A stretch of DNA of 64,000 bases, from positions 2,386,162-2,450,161 of the forward strand of contig NC_077232.1 in the NCBI RefSeq assembly GCF_027887165.1. The letters are read 5' to 3'. This document shows positions 1 through 16,659 of this stretch, one piece after another; the first letter of the stretch is position 1, and each line of letters starts with the position of its first letter. The notes beneath the pieces are model-generated. The model searched no databases. It was not told where the DNA came from and was given only the letters and a program-made list of their open reading frames with translations. Both the position numbers and the translations under genes were made by a program. Source of the DNA: Monodelphis domestica. Its lineage: Eukaryota; Chordata; Mammalia; Didelphimorphia; Didelphidae.

Positions 1-1745
<1,745 letters not shown>

Positions 1746-4700
1746 GTAAGGAAGCCGGGGCAGCTCTAGGGCAGCGCGGCAGCATCTTGTCTTCGGCTCC
1801 GAGCACACGCCTAGGCTCTGTGGGGGTGTCAGCCTGCGGTGGCCCGAGTGAGACGCTTCCCGAAGCCGGTCGCCGGCGTAGACGGGGGCGTGGGAGTGCC
1901 CGAGAGGGGAGGGGGGAGGAGGAGGGGCGCCCTTCCCGTGCGGGGCTTTCGAGGGGTTTCGCCTTTATTTCTCCATTTAAATTTGGAGCGTCTAGTCGGG
2001 CCGCCGCCCCGCTCCGTCGCCGTCGCCCTCCCTAAGCAGTCGCGGGAAGAAGCCGACGGAGAGCCCGCTGGGGACGGCGAAAAGCTAGAAGCGGGTGGAG
2101 AGGGGGAGCGCCCGGCGCCCGTTTGGTCTCCTAAGTAACCCCGGAGGAGCCAGCGCCCCGGAACAGGGACGCAGAGCCCCGCCGAAGCGGCCCACGAGCC
2201 CGGCCAGTGACCCAGAAAGGCTCGTCTGAGAGCTGTCCGAATGGCCCAGAAGCCGGCCAGGATTTTCCTTTGGGGCCCTAAAATCCTGGGCTCAGCCTCG
2301 GTGGGCCTGCGGGCTTCTGCCTCCTCCCCTGGCCCATGGGTGGCGGAGCAGATAGAATGCTGCCGCCTGGCAGAAGGACCCCCCCTTCCCGGCTTCAAGT
2401 CTGGCCCAGAGACCCTGGACAAGTCACCTCACCCTGTTGACCTTGGCTTTGTCATCTGAAAATGATCGAGGAGGAGGACCTGGGCAGGGCAGAACCAGCC
2501 CAGCAGTGTGGACCGGAGCCTGGTCGGTTGGGGGCCAACAGAAAGGCCCGGAGGAGGTGGGAGGCCCTCCAAAGGGAAGGCCTTCGGGGTGCAGGATGGA
2601 TTTGAGCTGAGCCTGGAAGATGGGGGAGCCAGGCCAGGCCAGGCGCCACCTCTTGGCTTTGCCCTTCTCCAAGTCCAACGTTAGGCTGGAGAGGTGGCTG
2701 GGGACCTCAGCAGGCAGAAAGCCAGATGGTGGGTCCTGGGTTCAAATGTAGCCTCCGCTACTTCCTGGCTGGGTGACCCTGGCCAAGTCACCCCCACAGC
2801 CCAGCCCTCGCTGCTCTTGTGTTGATTCTAAGATGGGAGGCCCGGCCAGGCCGAAGGTTTTCTCCTGAAATGGGCTTTGCTGAAGGAAGGCCTTTGGTGA
2901 GTCTCCCGGAGCCTCCTGGGCTGCTTCTGCAGGACCAGACAGGTTGGGCAGGTCCCAGCCCAGAGGTGGGAGGCTGGACCCGGAGGCCGTCGTAGGAGGG
3001 AAGGCCAGGAGGGCCCTGCCTCAGCCTCGCCTGGCAGGACTCTGCCCCGGGCTGTCCTGGCAGCCCTTAAAGCCCCTCCCAGCAGGTGTCACATTCCGAT
3101 GGGGCAGGTGATAAAAAGGCAGCCGGGACTCACCCATCCTGACGGTGGCCAGAGGACGGCCAGCCCTTGGCGGTGGGGAGTCTCGGCCCCAGAAGGCCTG
3201 GATAAGCATGTGCCTGGGGCGGGCAGCGGGGGGCTCAGTGGAAAGCGAGCCGGGAGGTCCTGGGTTCAAGTTTGACCTCAGATGTTTCCTAGCTGGGTGA
3301 CCCTGGGCGAGTCACTTACCCCTGGTGTCCAGCCCTTAAACACAGTATTGACCCCGAGAGGGAAGAGAAGGAGTTTTAAGGCCCCCCCACCCGCCTCCCT
3401 GGCACAGCTGAGCCCCTCCTGACCCTTCTGGCTCCTCAGCTGGCTCTCCGCGCAGCACGCCTGGGGCAGAAGCTTTGGTGTGCATTTAGGGAAACAGGTT
3501 GCCCGACGCCCCCCGGACTGGCGGGCCTGAACGAGGGTTGCTGTGGGTCTTGGGGACCCCGTTTTACACAGGAGGCGACAGAGGCGAAGAGCGGGTGGGT
3601 GACGGGCCGACCATCACACAGCTGGTAGGTCTTGAGGTGGGACTCGAACCCAAGCCTTCCTCATCTGAACCCGAGATGGGCTACTTCTTTGGGAAATGGC
3701 TGCAGCCAATGAAAAGGCCACCAAGCAGGAGCAAAGCTGCCGGGCCGCTTCATTCGCCCTCCAAAAGGGTCAGGCCGGCTCCGAGAGGGAAGTGGCCGCT
3801 GCGTCCTGGCCCGGGGCTAACGGTGGGCTAACGGCCCCTCCTCCGGGCGCTCGCCCTCTAATGGCGGCTCTTCAGCCGGACTCTCCGGGACCCCGTGGAG
3901 GGTTTTCTTGACAAAGGTACCATTTCCTTCTCCAGCCCATTTGGCAAATGAGGAAACAGGCCAACAGGGTGAAGTGACCGGCCTAGGGTCACACGGCTGG
4001 GAGTTCCTGAGGCCAGATTGGAACCCAGGAGGGGAGTCTTCACTGACTCCAGACCCAGAGCTGCCCCCAGAGCGTTGGATGATCTAAGATGGGCCAAGAG
4101 CATTCCAGGCTCCTGTGGCCTCAGGCTCCCCTTTTAGCCTCAGAAACAAGTTGCTCTCAGATGACCAGCAGACAAGTTGCTATCCGATGGCGCAGAAGAG
4201 AAGACGAGGGACCACTGGGGGAGGGCCCTGGCTGGCCTGCCGGAGGAGCCTGTGGATCCGGCACTTGGGGAAGGGGCCCTCCTGGGGCTGGGGTTCCGGC
4301 TCCCACCTGGCCCCAGGGCTTGGGGAGGCTCGCTGGCCGCCTGACTGCTCCCAGGCTGGCTTCCCTGGACTTGGAAAGGCCCCTCAGCTGCCTGGTTGTT
4401 CCCCATTTTCTCACCACGTGTAAAGTGTGGCAGCGGTCGACACGCCGGTGCTTTGTGGCCCCTTACAGTCGTCCCTTTCCCATCCGTGGTACCAGGGTGG
4501 CAGCAGGAGTTCCGTCGGGCACTCTTTGTGGCATGGCCCAGTCTGGAGGCACACGAGCTGCTCATTTTTCTCCCAGTTGCAGCATTTTGCACAGCATCAG
4601 GCGGGTCCAGTTTACCCCCGGGAGCCACCGTCGCCGCTTCTGGGTTTTTTTTCCCTCCTAAATGCAGCCGTTTACAGGACGCTTGACTGAGCCTTTTCAT

Positions 4701-5257
4701 GGCCACATCTGTGATGGTTGTTGGTCCCCAGAGGGTCTCATCCCTCCCACACTAGCCCCGCTCTTGTGCCCGGGCAGGAGGTGCCCAAACCCTCTTCCCC
4801 AGTGGCCAGACCATCCTCAAACAGGGAAGTTTGCCCGAGGCCTGTCGGTGGGAGGGAACACATTTATAGGTCACCCGTCAGCCTTACAAATAGTATCTCT
4901 CTTCATCGTCACGAAAAACTGAGACAGAGGCGTTAGGATGGCTGCTTGACATTTGAGGAAACTGAGGCAAACAGGGAAATCAGGCTGCCTTTGAGCTCAG
5001 GTCTTCCTGCCTCCGTCCTGGCACTCCCTCCGCACCTGAACACCCCCCTCCCCCCCCCCCCCCCCCCCGCTAGCTGCCTCTGGTCAACAGGGGCTTCTGA
5101 TGGGATTTCCATTTTTTTAACAAATAAGTAAACTGAGGCTTGGGCAGGTGAATCAGCAGCCTGCGCCCTAGGAGGGGCTTAATGGACTTGCTCACTAGTG
5201 GAGAAAGCATGTGACCGTCTGCTGTGTCATGTGACCGTGTACTGGGCTTCTCTCCAG
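1746..5257 (+). other. DHCR7: DHCR7 5' intron region with SINEs
   Basis: Non-coding stretch between the putative first exon and the first coding exon. It stays GC-rich to about 2,200. It then holds two plus-strand tRNA-like SINEs (about 2,684-2,838 and 3,226-3,370), minus-oriented MIR-like pieces near 3,580-3,690 and 3,930-4,080, and a poly(C) run at 5,048-5,069. A second untranslated exon could be here but I cannot identify one. Confidence 0.6.
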
Positions 5258-5263
5258 GCTCCA

Positions 5264-9228
<3,965 letters not shown>

Positions 9229-10977
9229 GAGCCCTCAGTGCGGCCTGGCCCCCGCAGCCGGGCTCCTCGGTCACCTTTAAGAACTGGATGGGCGCAGAGG
9301 AGGCCGGGACCAGGGAAGCCAGCGGGAAGACGCTCCCCTGTTTGGGGGGGCCTGTGGCCTCCTGGGGGACCCCTCAGGCAGTGGCCACCTTCTCGGCCTC
9401 GTCTTCCATCACAGGCCTCGGGCAATCCAATTTCTTTCCCCATGAATCGGAGGAAGCCCTTTTTCTCCTCTTTGCTGAGGTCTTCATCCAGGCAACCGTC
9501 GGTGACTGACTTGCATTTGCACCCACCTGCGTGCCAGGTGTACAGGAAGGGCGGACAATCGCCCTGACGCTCGAGGATCCCTGTCCAGTGGGGAGACAGT
9601 GTGCTCAGTCATCGGAGGGAGACCAGGAGAGGCTTCCTGTAGGAGGAGCCTCTCAGCCACAATTGGGGGCCCTTGGGGCTGTCGGGTTCAGGAATCCTGG
9701 TGATGCCTGGGGTGGCGGGGGAAGGGTCAGCGTCTTGGGTAGACCTGGACAGGGGAGGATGGGCTGGAGTTGGGGGGGGGGGGATGGAGGAAGGGACCTC
9801 ACTAGCAGCCCCTGCCCTGACCCAGAGCAAGGGCCCGGTTGGAGGAGAGGCTGGTGCAAAGGCTAGTGCAGATGGCATCTGTGAGAAATGTCTCAAGGCT
9901 GAGCCAGGGGCTGATCTGGAGGCTTCTAGGCTGGGGGAAGGGATGGCCCCCAGGACAGTGGGGTCGGGCTTGGGGGATGGAGAGCTGGGACTCGAGATGG
10001 GAGGTCCTGGGTTCTAATTCGTACTCTTAAGAAGGTAAAGGGCTAAGAAAAGGCTGAGACACAGCTGAGCTCTCCATCTAGCCTGGGAAGGGAGAGAGAG
10101 GTCAGGGCTGGACAGAGAATGGCCTGACTGAGGGCCTTGATCTGGCAGAAAGCTTGGCCTTGAGGCCGCAATGACGCTAGTGCGAGTTTTGCCTTTGGCA
10201 TAGACCAGCCAGAAACGAAGCACTGATGGTACTTCTCAGTGCCTCCATGAAGGGAGCTGAGCTCCTCTCATTGGTGAAACTACAGGTCTGGACCCTCCCA
10301 GCTCCCCCAAAAGTGCTCCGGACCCAGCGCCCTCAAGGCCATCAGAGATGCTGCTGGCTTCATGCCCGTCTGGAGCCATGTGGCCCCAAGCTGGTTGCTA
10401 GGAGGTCCTCCTGGTGGCAGCAAGCAGATCCTGGGGCTTGGGGTGATCCTCCCTTGCTGGGGTTCCTTGCCATCTCAGGGCCCTAGCACCCTGCTCACAC
10501 AGTGCCTTTGGGGACAGCGGGCATCTAATGAATGCTCACTGGCCCAGCATGGAGCCTCGCCCCCCTCTCTGCTGCTAGACTCGGGATTCCCCCCCCCCCA
10601 GGTGCTGCCCCTCCCTTCGAGGGCCATGGCCTGGCACAGATTCCAAGTTTTGCTGCCCACCTGCTGGGGGGCTTCTTTAAAGCCATCCCAATCTCTACCC
10701 TGAAGCCTCGGCCCTCGTCATCCTGGATGCCCCCAGGGTGCTTTGCCAATCACAGGGTGCTGACTAGCACTGAACACAGTGGGGTCCTCTCTGGGGCCCC
10801 TCCAGCCTCTCCTCACCTGTGGGATTTCTAAACCCAAAGGAGGCCCCTCATTCTTAGGGGGGTCTTCCTGCTCCAGCCAGCCCAAGGCCTATCTCTAGGC
10901 TTCAGGATCCATCCTCAGCTGGGAGCGCTGGGCAGGGACATGTATCTTGGCTCAGAGCCTTCACCCTCGGCACTGAC
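9229..10977 (+). other. DHCR7: Probable DHCR7 3' UTR and adjoining sequence
   Basis: No coding exon is recognised between the DHCR7 stop and the poly(A) signal at 10,978. The region is moderately GC-rich and contains a short SINE-like piece near 9,985-10,020. If the 10,978 signal is used, the 3' UTR is about 1.75 kb; a shorter transcript cannot be excluded. Confidence 0.5.
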
Positions 10978-10983
10978 AATAAA
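10978..10983 (+). terminator. DHCR7: AATAAA polyadenylation signal, probably DHCR7
   Basis: The first canonical AATAAA I see downstream of the DHCR7 stop, followed by T/G-rich sequence (tttgttaaag...ttctggtgcctg). The surrounding aataaatatttgtt also resembles a MIR tail, so the signal may be repeat-derived. Confidence 0.45.
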
Positions 10984-11092
10984 TATTTGTTAAAGAATCG
11001 ATTCTGGTGCCTGCTTCCATGTCAGGCTCTGGCCTGCCCTTCTGTGGGGTAAGTCAGCCTCCCACAGGGGATGGGTTCTTGGAGGTGGGACG

Positions 11093-13630
11093 GTGTTGGC
11101 GAAATGATGGATGGGATACAGCTTTTGCATTCAACCCACAGCACAGATTTCACAGGATAAACTGCTCTGCCTTGGCTGAGGCCTGACTTTATTTTATACC
11201 CTCATGATCACACATCTACTTGGCACACAGTTTCTTCTCATCACACGTTTCCATGGAACCTAACAACAGACAGTGAGCCTAGAGAGATAGTCAATGAAAC
11301 ATTGTTGCTAAGTCTAGGATCAGAGGGTAGAATCAACATGACCCAGATATAGGTTAGGGAATTCAAAGCACAGATTTGCCAGAAGTTTTTATGCCTAGGA
11401 AAGAGGGTCCTATCTAAGTGGGTATATAAGAATCCTTAGGTTTAGTTTTGTAAGTGGGCTCTCCTGGTAGTATCCTAGGGGAACAGTGGGACATCTGTAT
11501 TAACTCTGAAAGCATGTTGCTCTCATCTATTTTTCCTGGGGCTAAGTAAGAATAATGATCATGGCAATTCTAATAATAAGGGAATGTTAATGAAAGTCAC
11601 TTAGAGGGATTTCAGTGGGTGTTTCCATCCTTCCTGGGGGCTGCTTTGTAGTCCCTGGTTTCCATGTGTGACAGCGTGTTCTTTGATGGCTCCCGGTGTC
11701 TCCCCCTTTTCCGTTTTTTATTGGAGTGACTTCAATTCATCTTGGACTTGATATAGGGTAGAACCTAGTTATGAATGCTAACTGTTATGCAGTCAATCAA
11801 TCTAATATGTATGTGACATTCTACAATTTGGATATTATCAAATCGCCTAAACAACACTCTTGCGACATTACTACAACAAAGAATTCCGTGATCATTTACT
11901 AGGTTTCTACAACACTGTGATAGACATGATTAATGTGAATAAAGCCATTTGTAGGTTAGCACCCCTTGACCTGCTGAGAGGATCGCTGTGCTTTTGGTCA
12001 GCTTTCACTATCAATCACAACAACAAAACATATTTGTATCTAGGTTAAAGCAGGCCAGTTTGGGGTTTTTCCTCAGTTTACAAGTTCTTTTTTTCTTGTG
12101 TTACTTTAAAGCACCTGGCAGTGTTGCTTGGTTTCTGTCCATAAACAGAATTCAGTGGAGTGTGTCTTGAAGGTGGTTGATGTTCTTGGCTTGCCTGGCT
12201 TGTAATGGGAGTGAATGTAGCTCTGTGAACAAGGAAAGGAGGGGGGCAATGGGTAGTGATCTTTGGGTTTTAATTCTGTAACTGCAAGCTTTTGGGGAAA
12301 TAACCTAGGGGGGCTTAAAGTAGGGTATATGTTTATTGAACCTACAAGTATTTGCTCTCATATTATTTCTCCTATATTGGGGAGAGAATAATAACCATAA
12401 CAAGTCCATTAGTGGGGGAAATTTGGGAAGAGAAGTCACGGAGGGGGATCATGAGGGGGGCTCATTCTGGGGTCTGCTTTGCAGACCTCCTTTCCTCAGA
12501 CCGTGACCTTGTCAGCCAGTCAGGGTCTTCCTTTTTGTTTTTTAAAGTAAACGACTTCATCTCGATTTTGACTTGACGTATGGTGGATTCTAGGCATCCA
12601 ATGACAATTGGAAAGCAAACAAGAATGAGAAAAAATAAGACGAGAGCAAATCCACAGGCAATAAGGGTGTGAATGAGACTATTATGGGACCCATAGGCAG
12701 AAACCTTGTCATAAAATGAATTTGCAATAGATGAGGCCGAATAAAGGGAAGTCCTGGAATGGCCAGTATCCATCACTTGCGTATGCAGTGTTCTCAGGTC
12801 CATGGAGAATTCTGAGTGGCTCCACATTCCAAAGATGTGCTGTTGTATGTTCTCCCATTATGAGGAAGGGGAGAAAGCAATCCGTTTGGCCTCCGCACGG
12901 CGCTTCGATTTCCATCTCTCCTTTATATTCTGTAACTGGCTGCCAATAGAAATGATGGCTTCTTCCAAGACATTGAAAGGAGCCTGAGCCTCGCCTCGTC
13001 TCTGTGTTCGTGGGTTAGGAGGCCAAGGGAAACATTCTTTTTTTTTTTTAAATATATTTTATTTGATCATTTCCAAGCATTATTCGTTAAAGACATAGAT
13101 CATTTTCTTTTCCTCCCCCCCCCCACCCCCCATAGCCGACGCGTAAGTCCACTGGGCATTAGATGTTTTCTTGATTTGAACCAAGGGAAACATTCTTAGG
13201 AAGCTTGTCTACACGTGCGCAGCGTGGACTGCTGGGCCAGGCGCAGTAACGGATACAGCCCGGGATGCGATCGCTGAAATAAGAGCAGCTGTGCCCAGAA
13301 TTAGGGCGGAATGAAGCGTTTAGGACCGCTTAGACGGTTCGACGAGCCCGGGACCATCATGCCACTCCGTTGCCCAGTTCACAGGGAGCATAATGAAGGG
13401 GGGTTAACAACGAATAGGGTTGCAGAAATAGCTGGATCAATACAGTTGGCCAAAATACGTCCTGAACAAGAAATCTTACACGTTGTGGGAGATTCACGTG
13501 GCCATCGTGAGGAGGAGAAACTGCTGATTGTTTGAAGAAGCAAAGCATGGGGAGATCTGACACAGGCGCAGCCACATCTGAAGTCTTCCTTGTTGTTGGG
13601 ACGGAACGAAACAGGACGAAGCAAGGCAAT
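11093..13630 (-). mobile_element. Decayed endogenous retrovirus fragment (LTR-like end plus Env transmembrane remnant)
   Basis: On the minus strand, about 12,462-13,400 reads as broken pieces of a retroviral envelope transmembrane subunit. These include a fusion-peptide-like hydrophobic run near 13,310-13,260, a heptad-rich helix region near 12,990-12,900 and a strong membrane anchor near 12,660-12,590 followed by a charged tail. Frame changes and stops break it. The left end (about 11,093) starts tgttggcgaaat, which on the minus strand is a typical LTR 3' end (...CGCCAACA). A second copy of the anchor-adjacent sequence near 11,700-11,800 suggests duplication or a composite. No gag or pol was recognised. 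It is an old, non-functional copy. Class assignment is uncertain; the Env layout looks betaretrovirus-like. Confidence 0.6.
13023..13196 (-). mobile_element. Short 5'-truncated LINE tail nested in the retroviral fragment, with 16-bp target duplication
   Basis: An insertion with a T-run at its left (poly(A) tail of a minus-strand element) and L1-3'UTR-like sequence is bounded by identical 16-base copies of ccaagggaaacattct at 13,023-13,038 and 13,181-13,196. Removing it rejoins the Env transmembrane remnant, so it inserted after the retrovirus. Confidence 0.85.
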
Positions 13631-13654
13631 CGATCTCCACAAAGTGCCTGGGCA

Positions 13655-13790
13655 TTGCTTCCAAGGCAGAAGAGCAGTAAGCGCTGGGCAATGGGGGTTC
13701 AATGACTTGCCCAGGGTCACGTTCAGCTGGGAAGTGACTGAGACTTGAACCCAGGACCTCCTGCCTCTCAGCCTGTCTCCTGCTTGGCCC
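13655..13790 (-). repeat. tRNA-like SINE, minus orientation
   Basis: Reads as the reverse of the SINE consensus (gacttgcccagggtcac..., ...cttgaacccaggacctcctg). Confidence 0.8.
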
Positions 13791-16200
13791 CAGAGCGAAG
13801 CCCTGGGAATGATAAATTTGGTCTTGATGACAGGAAAGCTTCCCAATGACCAGGGCTTGGGGAGTGGAACGGTGCCTTCGCTGGAGAGGGAGGTCTGTCC
13901 CAGGCAGGCCTCAGAGGTCCCTTCTGTGTCTGGGATCCTCCTGTGCTGAGGAGGCTCACTGCTCACCTCGGTCTGTTGTGGTATCCCCTGGGCCACTGAA
14001 ACAGGAATTCCTGAGGCAATCAGTTGGGCCAGGTCAGCCGACAGGAATTTATTAAGCTCCCCCCTCCCCCCCCCCCCCCCGGTGGTGTGCCCAGAACTGT
14101 GCTAAGGGCTGAGGATGTTCCCCCCAAATGTGAGAAGAAAACCACTCCATGAAACACCTTAGAGAAGCGGCTTTCAAGTAGCCTCGGTGAAGGGTTTGTG
14201 GGGGCCATTTGGACACATGGGATGACCTGGGTGACCCAGGCAGCAGCTCCCGGTGGGGGGGTCAGCTTCAACCCCCAAACAGTGCCGGGGCTGGCTCAGG
14301 CTCGGGCATTCCAGTACAGGTGGGCACCCATGGAGACACCCTTCCCTTGGCCGACAATGGCCACTGCCAATAAGCCATTAGATGGCTGCTTCGAGCCAGG
14401 GGGCCAAATGGACATTCCTCAAACCCAAGGAACGTCCCTTTCATAGGCCCAGCACAGGGTGGCCCAATGCATATAGCCTGGGCTCAGAGGCCCCCAAGCA
14501 GAATTCAAATCCTTCCTCGGCCACCCAAGATGGAGAACCCTGGGCCATCACTTTGGTCCTCAGTTTCCTTATCTGTAAAATTGGGATGATGATAATAAGA
14601 GCATTTAGAGGATGTTTTAAGATTGATCCTCCTTAGCTCCATTTTATAGATGAGAAAATCGAGGGGGAATGAGGAAGAGATTTTCTCAGTCGCACAACGA
14701 AGACACCATTTGAGGAAGGATTTGAACTCCCTGACTTGTTCCCTGCAGACCCTTAGCTGCCTCCCTCCAAAGGCTCCATCTCTAAGAGGAGCCTCCTAAT
14801 CCCAGCCTCCACCGCCTCTGCCTTAGGAGCTATTTAAGTCCGCCCATTCCTAGGGGGATTCCGGGTAAAACAAGGCACTTCATCTGTGGCCAGCTCTGAG
14901 CAGCCCCCCACAATGGCTTGTGTCGCTCTCTGGCGTCCTGGAACAGGAAGGAGCAGGTTCTCCTGCCTCAGGAGAAACCCCTGCGCAGAGCTCCTGGGCC
15001 TCTGAGGAGCCTCTAGGACAGAAGCTGGAGAAGGGCCTCGCCCTGCTGTGCCTAGGCTCGTGCCCTTCCTCATGGCCCCTGAGCAGAGCTCCGGACCCCT
15101 CTGATGACCCAGGTTGGGGCACTGTGTGTAGAGTGACTGGTGTGGGCTCCGTAGCTCCTCCCCTCCAGCCAGTGCCTGGAGGCCAAAGAGCCAAGGCGAG
15201 CCAGAGGAGGAGGGGAAACCCTGGGAAAGTGGGAAGGCCAGTGGGCCGTTGGAGGTGCTCCCTAAAAGAAGGGGCGTCCCCTCATCCTCACTGACACTCA
15301 TAGAGCTCCTCCTATGTACCAGCGCTTTACAATGAACTCCTCTGTGCTCACAATCACCCTAGAAGGGAGCTGCTGTTATTATCCCCATTTTACAGTTGAG
15401 GAAACTGAGGCAAACAGGTGAAGTGCCTTTGCCAAGTGGCTGAGGTCACACTTGAACTCCGGTCTTCCTGACTCTAGGCTCCTCTTCCGCAGGGGCCCCC
15501 TAAGCTGCTTCTCAGAAGGGGAGGCCCTAGTCACCCTGCCCTGTGGAGGAGCCCTTCCTCACCTGTTGTCTCAGTTACCGTAGTCCTCTGGACCACCAGA
15601 ACTGCTTCCCTCTACAAATCAGTCTGGACCAGAACCTCTGACTGGGTCCCCCCCCCCTCCTGCAATAAGCTCCTATGGATCCCCATTACCCCCATCGCAG
15701 CTCTTCTCTGACCCTTCCAGCCTTCTGCACAGTCCCGCTGCCAGCGCCGGCCTCGAACCCCAGACTCCTTCCCACTCTCTCCTACCCCCCCCCCCACAGC
15801 TTTCCCTGCCTCCTTCTCTTGGGTGGCAGCCCGAGGGGGCAGGCCCCTGTCCATCCTTCCCTGGGTAGACCTCATGGGAGCCTCGTGGAACCAGAGCCGG
15901 GGGGCTCGTGACCTTCCGAGCCCCGCTGGCTTGTTGGTCCCCAGAGGATTCCTCTTCGTCGTTCTTAAAGCCTCCCGTGTGACCTCGAATCCATACCAAG
16001 CACTGCTTCGAGACAGAAGGGTGGGAAGGGAATGGGGGTCAAGTGACTGGTCCAGGGTCACCCAGCTGGGAAGGGTCTGAGTCGGATTGGAACCCAGGCC
16101 TGACTCTCCAGCCACCGGGCCACCCCCTCTCCCAGCTGGACCTCACAAAGCCAGCAGCAGCTTGGGAACAAAGCTTGCATTGTGATCTCAGGGCGGCATC
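13791..16200. other. Intergenic, repeats only
   Basis: A poly(C) run lies at 14,066-14,080. SINE and MIR-like pieces occur around 14,450-14,760. A minus-oriented MIR/CORE-SINE runs 15,295-15,490 (attattatccccattttacag, gaggaaactgaggc). Another minus piece lies near 15,990-16,110. I see no coding exon. Confidence 0.6.
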
Positions 16201-16325
16201 ACTGGGCGGCACCGGGGCGCCCCAGGCCAGAGTCCCGGCCTCCTCCCAGCCCCCAGGGGTTAAAGGTTGGGGGATTCCCGCCCTCCCGGCCCAGGCCTGC
16301 CGTCCATCCCGAGAGGCTGCACGCG

Positions 16326-16571
16326 ATGGGCAAACTGCTCTCCCAGCATCACAGGAACCCGGAGGCTGCCAGCTCGGGGAGTCGCTGCTGCTTGATGCAA
16401 GAGCTCGGCTCTGAGGCGGACCTCTGCTCCGAGCCCGGCACGGCCCCGAGCGCCGCCGCGGCTCCCACAGGCGCCAGCTCCGACAGCTGGCACCAGGCCT
16501 TGGACTACCTGGACGACTTCGACTCCTCGGGGCAGGACTGCAGTTCCACCAAGCTGCTCTGCGCCTCGGAG
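16326..16571 (+). CDS. Candidate first coding exon of an unrecognised gene (myristoylation-like N-terminus)
   Basis: In a CpG-rich pocket, an ATG in good context (gcgATGG) opens 82 codons that end exactly at a strong donor (GAG followed by GTAGGG, phase 0). The peptide begins MGKLLSQHHR. Gly2 and Ser6 fit the N-myristoylation consensus MGxxxS, and a Cys-Cys pair at residues 21-22 could be palmitoylated. The rest is Ser/Ala-rich and acidic (WHQALDYLDDFDSSGQD), without an obvious folded domain. Together this suggests a small membrane-anchored adaptor, but I do not recognise the family. The frame stays open upstream to at least 16,182, so the start is chosen on context and N-terminal logic. I could not find the next exon. 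Intronless chance coding in a CpG island is the main alternative. Confidence 0.4.
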
Positions 16572-16614
16572 GTAGGGGCGGGGCCGGGCGGGGCGGGGCG
16601 GGGCGGGGCGGGGC
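16572..16614 (+). repeat. (GGGGC)n G-rich run
   Basis: Consecutive ggggcggggc units directly after the candidate exon donor, with G-quadruplex potential and multiple Sp1-like boxes. Confidence 0.8.
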
Positions 16615-16659
16615 CTCCTCCTCGGCCCTCCCCTGCCCTCGGCCCCCGGGCTCCCAGCC

